From contig NZ_BAJW01000027.1 in assembly GCF_000613905.1 (NCBI RefSeq), positions 1 through 44,182 on the forward strand: a stretch of 44,182 nt of DNA. The letters are read 5' to 3'. Below, piece after piece: positions 38,461-44,182 of the stretch (position 1 is its first letter; the number at the start of each line of letters is the position of its first letter). The notes beneath the pieces are model-generated. The model was not told where the DNA came from. It was given only the letters and a program-made list of their open reading frames with translations, and ran no database searches. The stretch comes from Acetobacter persici JCM 25330 (GTDB lineage Bacteria; Pseudomonadota; Alphaproteobacteria; Acetobacterales; Acetobacteraceae). The position numbers were made by a program, and so were the translations under genes.

Positions 38461-40020
38461 TTAGTGGCTGGTCTGGCGCGGCAGCTTCAGCGGGTTTGTG
38501 CTGCGAAGCCCGGCTGGCAGAAGTGCGTCCGGCAGATCCTGATAGCACACGGGGCGCAGAAAGCGCTCAATGGCCGCCGTGCCGACGGAAGTGCTGCGCG
38601 GGTCCGTTGTGGCGGGGAAGGGGCCGCCATGCACCATAGCTGCACAGACTTCCACGCCCGTAGGCCATGCATTAGCCAGAATACGGCCAACCTTGCGTTC
38701 CAGAACCGGCATCAACTGGCTGGCGGTGGCAATGTCGGCGTCGTCCATGTGCAGGGTCGCGGTGAGCTGGCCCTCAAGGCTGCGGCTCAGACGCAGCAGC
38801 GTCTCCAGATCCGGGCAGGCGACAATCAGGGAGCAGGAACCAAAAATCTCATGCTGCATCACCGGGTCTTGCAGGAAATGCGCGGCATCCGTCGTGAAAA
38901 CGGCAGCCTGACAGCCGGATGCCTCACCGTTTGGCCCACGCCCCAGCAGAGTGACGCCCGGACGGCTACCGAGTGTTTCCACGCCAGCATCGTAAGACGC
39001 ATGGATGGACTGTGTGAGCATGGTGGGCGCAGGGGCGGTTTTAAGAGCCTCCTGCGCGCTCTGGCAGAAGCGATCCAGATCCGGGCCGCTGAGGGCAAGA
39101 ATAAGGCCGGGATTGGTGCAGAACTGGCCTGCCCCCATGGTGAGTGACCCAATAAAGGCCGCGCCCAGAGCGTCTGCACGGGTCTTCAGGGCTTCTGGCA
39201 GCAGATAGACGGGATTGATGCTGCTCATTTCCGCATACACCGGAACAGGCACCGGGCGGGCCGCCGCAATCTTGCTCAGCGCGATGCCGCCTGAGCGCGA
39301 GCCGGTATAGCCAACAGCCATAATAGCGGGGTGTCGGACCAGTTCTGCGCCAAGCGTATAATCCGGTCCGCCCAGCAGGGAAAACGTGCCCTCCGGCAGG
39401 CCGCATTTTTTCACGGCGGACTGAATGGCGCGGCCGACCAGTTCACTCGTGCCGGGATGAGCCGGGTGCGCTCTTACCACCACCGGGCAGCCAGCGGCAA
39501 AAGCGGACGCGGTATCGCCTCCGGCAACGGAGAAAGCCAGCGGGAAGTTGCTGGCTCCAAAAACAGCAACCGGGCCAACGCCAATGCGGATCTGGCGGAG
39601 GTCCGCGCGGGGCATGGGTTTGCGGTCGGGCAGGGCTTCATCAATCCGGGCGTCAAGGCAGCGCCCGACCCGCAGTTCCTGCGCAAACAGGCGGAGCTGG
39701 CCGGTTGTGCGGCCCCGCTCCCCCGTCAGGCGGGCCAGAGGCAGGCCGGTTTCCGCATGGGCGCGGTCCAGCAGGTGCTGCCCGATCGCTTCAATTTCCT
39801 CTGCAATACAGTCCAGAAACTGCGCGCGGGCTTCCGGCGTGGTGGCGCGGAAGGTGTCAAAGGCCGCATCCGCCAGCGTGCAGGCGGTCCCGGCATCTTC
39901 GGCGGTTGCGCAGGAGAACGCTGTGTCCAGCGCCTCACCCGTTGCGGCATTCAGGGCCTGAAAGGTTTCCGGGCGGTTGACCGTATTCTGGCCGATCAGA
40001 AGAGCGCCTGTCAGAGTCAT
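38461..40020 (-). CDS. alpha-ketoglutarate semialdehyde dehydrogenase (type III-like)
   Basis: The 519-residue enzyme is an aldehyde dehydrogenase of the subgroup that oxidises 2,5-dioxopentanoate (alpha-ketoglutarate semialdehyde) to 2-oxoglutarate. Recognisable parts are [20 protein letters not shown] in the cofactor region, [19 protein letters not shown] holding the general-base glutamate, and [11 protein letters not shown] with the catalytic cysteine. The C-terminal [17 protein letters not shown] is typical of this subgroup. This reaction is the last step of both hydroxyproline breakdown and the non-phosphorylative L-arabinose route. AAGGA lies 7 nt before the ATG. It is 9 nt after the D-amino-acid dehydrogenase gene, in one operon. 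Intact. Confidence 0.9.
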   Translation of the reverse strand: MTLTGALLIGQNTVNRPETFQALNAATGEALDTAFSCATAEDAGTACTLADAAFDTFRATTPEARAQFLDCIAEEIEAIGQHLLDRAHAETGLPLARLTGERGRTTGQLRLFAQELRVGRCLDARIDEALPDRKPMPRADLRQIRIGVGPVAVFGASNFPLAFSVAGGDTASAFAAGCPVVVRAHPAHPGTSELVGRAIQSAVKKCGLPEGTFSLLGGPDYTLGAELVRHPAIMAVGYTGSRSGGIALSKIAAARPVPVPVYAEMSSINPVYLLPEALKTRADALGAAFIGSLTMGAGQFCTNPGLILALSGPDLDRFCQSAQEALKTAPAPTMLTQSIHASYDAGVETLGSRPGVTLLGRGPNGEASGCQAAVFTTDAAHFLQDPVMQHEIFGSCSLIVACPDLETLLRLSRSLEGQLTATLHMDDADIATASQLMPVLERKVGRILANAWPTGVEVCAAMVHGGPFPATTDPRSTSVGTAAIERFLRPVCYQDLPDALLPAGLRSTNPLKLPRQTSH

Positions 40021-40029
40021 GGGGTGTCC

Positions 40030-41280
40030 TTATATGCGGGAGCCGGAGCGCAGGCTGAACCTGTCCGGGCTGAAAGCTGTTGGGAGGGGCGCGCCACGCA
40101 GGATGTGGGCGCTCAGTGCTTCTGCGGTTACAGGGGCGAGGGTCAGCCCCAGATGGTTGTGCCCGTAGGCAGCCACAAGGCGTGGCGCGTGGCGGAAGCT
40201 GCCGAGGGCAGGCAGGTAATCCGGCAGGGTGGGGCGAGAGCCATGCCAGCGTGCAAAATCAGACGCCACTGGCAGGCCAAGCGCGCGGACATGCGCTTCA
40301 AGCCGTTCCCATTTCCGTGGATCGGGTGGAGAGGAATCCTTTGTAAACTCAACAAAGGAGGTGGCGCGAAGCCGGGAGCCAAAGCGGGTGACGACAACGG
40401 CCCGGTCTTCAAAAACCGCATTGGGCAGGTCCATCGTCCGCCATGAGTCCATTCCACATGGTAGCCGCGTTCCGCCACCAGTGGCACCGGGACATCAGGC
40501 AGCAGAGAGCCCGAACGCACACCGCAGGCCACGACGACGCGGTCTGCCGTCAGGTCGCCCTGCGTGGTGCTGACACGTACCGTCTCCGCTGCGTGGTCGA
40601 TTTTGAGTGCGCGTGCGGAAAGCACTATGCCACCGGCCGCCGTAAAGCGAGCCAGAAGCGTGTCCAGCACGTCCCGCGGGCTGGTGATGTGCGCGGTCTC
40701 TGCAAAATGCACTCCGGCTCTCACCGGGGAGGAAAGAAACTGGTTAAAGGCCGCAACCTGCGGTGCCTCCATGCGGATGGCGCGTGCAGGGCCGTGGTCG
40801 GCCTGAAGCGCACTGGCGGCTTTCTGCTCGGCGTCATCCCCCTCCCACAGTTTCACAATACCGCGCAGGTCAAGAAGGTCTGGTCTGTCCAGTGTTGTGA
40901 TCAGCCTTTTCCATGCGGGCAGGGCGTTGAGCATCAGGCCGCGCAGGGCGTCATCCCCCCGGTGGACTGTGCCCGGCAGGCAGGCACGGAGGAAGCGGAC
41001 TGACCACGGCAGCCATGCGGGCAGGCTGCGCCAGTCCAGTGCGACGGGCCCACGGGGGAAATGGTCAGACAGCACACGGGTTGCCGTGGCAAGGCGGGCC
41101 AGAACCTCAACCTGTTCCGTCGCGATATGTCCGGCGTTCCCCCAGGATGGCGGCGTGCTGTCCGGCTCAGCCACCAGTGTTACGGCGCAGCCTGTTCCTG
41201 AAGGCGCAGGGCGCAGGCGCGCGCAATGATGCCGCCCCCCAGAACGAGGACGGAGCGGGGGGAGGGAGAGCCTCCGTCAT
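40030..41280 (-). pseudogene. FAD-dependent D-amino-acid / D-hydroxyproline dehydrogenase (DadA-like), three frameshifts
   Basis: Reconstructed, the 417-residue protein starts with a Rossmann FAD motif (VLVLGGGIIARACALRL). It has WGNAGHIATEQVEVLA and ends with AAYGHNHLGLTLAPVTAE, hallmarks of DadA-type oxidoreductases. Three single-base losses break it: the six-G run at 41257-41262, 41183 (plus-strand C for CC) and 40435 (C for CC). The ATG at 41280 overlaps the stop of the upstream peptidase gene (ATGA), which strongly supports this start. In hydroxyproline catabolism such an enzyme oxidises cis-4-hydroxy-D-proline to pyrroline-4-hydroxy-2-carboxylate. The adjacent semialdehyde dehydrogenase supports that role, but other D-amino acids are possible. 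Confidence 0.85.
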
Positions 41281-43037
41281 AGCGGTGCGCACGCGCGTTG
41301 CAGCCAGCTCTGCTCTTCAGCCGCAAGATGCGGGCCAATCTGTTCCAGAACATGCGCGTGGTAGCTGTTCAGCCAGTTCCGCTCAGCGTCCGTCAGACGT
41401 TCGGGCATGATGCCGCGTGTATCGATTGGGGCCAGTGTGAGGGTTTTGAAGCGGAGATACTCTCCGGTTTCAGTTCTGTAGGCCACACAGGTCTCCATCT
41501 GGTTTTCCAGACGCATGCCGTGGGAGCCGGGGGCGTAGAAGCCGGGTTCATTCGTCATGACCATCCGATCATAGAGCGGGTCAAGCACCGGGCGGCGGGT
41601 GAAGCCGAGAGGCCATTCATGCACGGAAAGGCAACTGCCGACGCCATGGCCTGCCCCGTGGTCAAAATCCAGCCCTTCTTTCCACAGCGCCAGCCGCGCC
41701 AGTGGGTCCAGCCTGTACCCATGCGTGCCTGCCGGGAATATGGTCTGATCCAGCGCAATCAAGCCCTGAAGCACACAGGTATACTGCTTTTTCCATTCCT
41801 CCGGTGGGGCGCCGGTGCCCATCCAGATCGTCCGGGTGACGTCTGTCGTGGCGCAGGTATACTGCCCGCCACTGTCAACCAGCAGAAAAGCATCGTCCTG
41901 CACCCTGCTGCATGCCTCCGTAGTCGGTGCGTAATGCATGATGGCCGCATTCGGGCCTGAGCCTGCGATGGTATGAAAACTTGGGCCGATACAAAGGGCG
42001 GACTCACGGCGCAGAGCCAGCAGATGGTCTGCTATGGCGGCTTCTGTCTGGCCGATACCATTGCCTTCCACCCAGTACAGGAAGCGGCACAGGGCGATGC
42101 CATCCAGCAGATGCGCCCGCCGCATCCCTTCCAGTTCTGCTGGCGTTTTGCAGGCTCTGGGCATCAGGCAGGGGTCTGTGCCATCTACGAGTGTTGCATC
42201 GACGTCTCTGAGGATGCTGGCGAACCAGACAGGGCAGCGGCCTGTATCCAGCCGGACGGTCTTGCCGTGCATGGTCTGCAAAACCTGCTCCATGTCCGCA
42301 GGCATATGCACACGGACGGCGGTGCCAAGGTGTGCGCGCACCGCGCCATCAATCCGGGTGATGTCAATAAACAGATCAACCGTGGCATCGGCATGCAGAA
42401 TGGCAAAGCAGAGCACGACCGGCAAAAAGGGCAGATCACGCCCGCGGATATTCAGAAGCCAGGCAATGCTTGTCGGGTCAGGCAGAATAACGGCGTCCTG
42501 CCCGCCTTTGCGCAATGTTTCCGCAATGGTCAGGATTTTTGCATGGGTTTCAAGCCCGGTGAGGGCAAGAGGCTGAACACAGGCCGGGGTGGCCGGAGCC
42601 GGGGGCCGGTCAGCCCAGAGGGCATCAATCGGATTGCAGGAGAGTGCGACCATATGGCATCCGGCCTGCTCCAGCGCCTCAATCTCCCGAACGCTGACGC
42701 TGCGCGGGTCAAACCCGATGGACAGGCCCCGCCCATGCTGCGCCAGCCACAGCGGCGGCGGTGTTTCATACATATGCTCAACAGACCAGAGGGAGGCGTC
42801 CACCTGCTGGCGCATCTGCACCTGATAACGGCCGTCAGAAAAGACAGCCGCCTTTTTTGGCAGGACGACGGCCAGTCCGGCGCTCCCTGTAAAGCCGGTC
42901 AGCCATGCCAGACGTTCCGCGCAGGCGGGAACGTATTCGCCAAGATGTTCATCACCGCGCGGCAGGAAGAAGCCGTCCACGCCAAGGCCGGACAGGGCGG
43001 CGCGAAGGGCCGTCAGGCGTTCTGTGGGGGTGGGCAT
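41277..43037 (-). CDS. pepP: Xaa-Pro aminopeptidase (aminopeptidase P, M24B)
   Basis: The 586-residue protein has two N-terminal creatinase-like domains (GVDGFFLPRGDEHLGEY, WLTGFTGSAGLAVV) and a C-terminal pita-bread metallopeptidase domain. The metal ligands are in LVDSGGQYTCATTDVTRT, DHGAGHGVGS, TNEPGFY and MRLENQ. Such enzymes remove the N-terminal residue from peptides whose second residue is proline or hydroxyproline. Length and three-domain layout match the long eukaryote-like aminopeptidase P type. No signal peptide, so cytoplasmic. AAGGA lies about 11 nt before the ATG. It overlaps the DadA-like gene and follows another M24 gene by 24 nt. Intact. Confidence 0.92.
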   Translation of the reverse strand: MPTPTERLTALRAALSGLGVDGFFLPRGDEHLGEYVPACAERLAWLTGFTGSAGLAVVLPKKAAVFSDGRYQVQMRQQVDASLWSVEHMYETPPPLWLAQHGRGLSIGFDPRSVSVREIEALEQAGCHMVALSCNPIDALWADRPPAPATPACVQPLALTGLETHAKILTIAETLRKGGQDAVILPDPTSIAWLLNIRGRDLPFLPVVLCFAILHADATVDLFIDITRIDGAVRAHLGTAVRVHMPADMEQVLQTMHGKTVRLDTGRCPVWFASILRDVDATLVDGTDPCLMPRACKTPAELEGMRRAHLLDGIALCRFLYWVEGNGIGQTEAAIADHLLALRRESALCIGPSFHTIAGSGPNAAIMHYAPTTEACSRVQDDAFLLVDSGGQYTCATTDVTRTIWMGTGAPPEEWKKQYTCVLQGLIALDQTIFPAGTHGYRLDPLARLALWKEGLDFDHGAGHGVGSCLSVHEWPLGFTRRPVLDPLYDRMVMTNEPGFYAPGSHGMRLENQMETCVAYRTETGEYLRFKTLTLAPIDTRGIMPERLTDAERNWLNSYHAHVLEQIGPHLAAEEQSWLQRACAPL

Positions 43038-43061
43038 GCTGGTGTCCGTCCTTCCAGACGA

Positions 43062-44182
43062 TCAGTTAAACGGAGCCGTAAAGCTGTGAGCGGGTTCGGT
43101 AAACCAGCGGGGGCCGTCTTCCGTCATGTAAAAATGGTCTTCAAGCCGGATACCAAATGTTTCAGGGATAACGATCATCGGCTCGTTAGACATACAGTGC
43201 CCGACCTTGAGCGGGGTAGTGTTGCCCCGCACCAGATAAGGAGCCTCATGGATGGAAAGTCCGATCCCGTGGCCTGTGCGGTGTGGCAGACCGGGGAGAT
43301 TGTAACCCGGGCCAAGGCCATGCTGTTCCAGCACTGCGCGGGCGGCGTCATCCACCACATGGCAGGGTGCGCCAACGCGGGCGGCGTGGAAAGCGGCATA
43401 CTGGGCCGCTTTTTCAATTTCCCATATCCGCTGCTGTTCCGCGTCCGGTTGCCCGAAAGCGTAGGTGCGGGTGATGTCGGAATGATATCCGTCGAGACGA
43501 CAGCCGGTATCAATCAGAACAAGATCATTCTCCGCCAGAACCTGATCCCCGGGGATGCCATGCGGGTAGGCCGTGGCATGTCCGAACTGAACTGCACAGA
43601 AATAGGACCCGTTATCGGCGCCGAGTTCCCGGTGGCGTGCGTCAATAAAACGGCGGATCTCGCTGGCCAGAAGGCCGGGCTTTAAAAACGCATAGGCGTC
43701 CTGATGCACCTGGAGCGTGATGGCCATGGCGTGTGTGATGAGGGCAATTTCTTCCGCCGTTTTGCAGGCGCGCAGGCTGGAAATCAGTCCGGCATCATCT
43801 TCCAGCACAAGGTCAGGCCGCGCTTTGCGCATGGCGGTGACAAACCCGAAGCTAAAGTCCGGGTCCAGTGCGATGCGGGCCCCTGCGGCATACGGTGCTA
43901 AAGCGCAGAGGGCCGGATTTTCGTCCTCCTGCCATGTGGCAATCTCGACATCTGTGCGCAGGCAGGCCTTGAGAGACCCCGTTTCAAAATGCGGGCAGAC
44001 CACAACAGGCGCGCCCTGCCGGGGGATAACCAGCGTTACCAGCCGTTCTGTTGCATCCCACGGCACACCGGTAAAATAGCGCAGGCTGTTTCCGGCATTC
44101 ACAGCAAGGGCGTCAAGTCCGGCTGTTTCCAGATGCCCCTGTACTGTGCGGATGCGCTGCGCAAAGGTTGCGCGGCCAATGG
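43062..44182 (-). CDS. M24 family Xaa-Pro dipeptidase/creatinase-like peptidase, 5' end outside the window
   Basis: The frame is open to the right edge, so the N-terminus is missing. About 373 residues are visible. The creatinase-N domain part (GNSLRYFTGVPWDATERLV) is followed by the catalytic domain with metal ligands in DTGCRLDGYHSDITRT, HRTGHGIGLSIHE, NEPMIVIPETFG and RLEDHF. It belongs to the prolidase/Xaa-Pro dipeptidase part of the M24 family; DoeA-like hydrolases are similar and cannot be excluded. It is the first visible gene of the minus-strand operon. A dipeptidase for Xaa-Pro or Xaa-Hyp would supply free (hydroxy)proline to the enzymes downstream. Confidence 0.87.
   Translation of the reverse strand, partial: IGRATFAQRIRTVQGHLETAGLDALAVNAGNSLRYFTGVPWDATERLVTLVIPRQGAPVVVCPHFETGSLKACLRTDVEIATWQEDENPALCALAPYAAGARIALDPDFSFGFVTAMRKARPDLVLEDDAGLISSLRACKTAEEIALITHAMAITLQVHQDAYAFLKPGLLASEIRRFIDARHRELGADNGSYFCAVQFGHATAYPHGIPGDQVLAENDLVLIDTGCRLDGYHSDITRTYAFGQPDAEQQRIWEIEKAAQYAAFHAARVGAPCHVVDDAARAVLEQHGLGPGYNLPGLPHRTGHGIGLSIHEAPYLVRGNTTPLKVGHCMSNEPMIVIPETFGIRLEDHFYMTEDGPRWFTEPAHSFTAPFN

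Noticed and set aside
41973-43685. Plus-strand frame of 570 codons across two peptidase genes
   Set aside because: Both minus-strand frames have full M24 catalytic motifs; the opposite frame has none and spans two real genes.

Overview
The window looks like chromosomal DNA from an acetic acid bacterium (Acetobacteraceae, probably Acetobacter or a close relative). The evidence is moderate to high GC, an acetate/succinate permease of the SatP/YaaH family, a TonB receptor with the alphaproteobacterial style of N-terminus, and the general protein style. This is inferred from gene content and was not checked against a database. No rRNA, tRNA or insertion sequence was recognised.

Layout, left to right. 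(1) Positions 1-415 are the trailing end of a type I-C-like CRISPR array that enters from the left; no cas gene is in view. (2) Positions 508-4560 hold a secreted phosphoesterase/acid phosphatase, a frameshifted acetate permease (satP) and an aldehyde dehydrogenase, all on the minus strand. They are followed by a very AT-rich non-coding island (about 4808-5260). (3) Positions 5338-12487 are a minus-strand efflux operon: HlyD-type adaptor, RbbA-type double ABC ATPase/permease, YhhJ-type permease, NodT-type outer-membrane factor and a TetR regulator. Paired palindromes sit upstream. (4) Positions 12673-21485 are a plus-strand fermentative operon preceded by a near-consensus FNR box: GltD-like iron-sulfur flavoprotein, pyruvate:ferredoxin/flavodoxin oxidoreductase (NifJ), DHODH-like protein, phosphotransacetylase and acetate kinase. 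Together they would turn pyruvate into acetate plus ATP. (5) Positions 21685-28679 hold a PiT phosphate transporter with a Pho box, a TonB-dependent receptor, an AraJ-like MFS transporter, a GlcG/HbpS-like protein and an IclR regulator.

(6) Positions 28843 to the right edge are the most interesting region. It carries a POT peptide transporter, an exported DUF5695-like putative glycosidase, a Tat-exported GH127 beta-L-arabinofuranosidase and a GntR/FCD regulator. It continues with a minus-strand operon of an AspP/YveA-type permease, alpha-ketoglutarate semialdehyde dehydrogenase, a FAD D-amino-acid (D-hydroxyproline) dehydrogenase and two M24 Xaa-Pro peptidases. Plant extensins are hydroxyproline-rich proteins whose hydroxyprolines carry beta-L-arabinofuranosides. 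I read the region as a candidate locus for extensin (hydroxyproline-rich glycoprotein) use: remove the arabinose, import and cleave Hyp/Pro peptides, and oxidise hydroxyproline to 2-oxoglutarate. Matching GTATAC(G/T)AT sites lie before the peptide transporter, the glycosidase and the GntR gene, which suggests one regulon.

A caution for any user: thirteen otherwise well-conserved genes carry frameshifts. Sixteen single-base losses plus one net two-base loss were located, nearly all in short C/G runs, for example GCCCTG read as GCCTG or CCGGGC read as CCGGC. The density and uniformity point to systematic sequencing or consensus error rather than gene decay. Genes typed 'pseudogene' here are therefore probably functional in the living strain.
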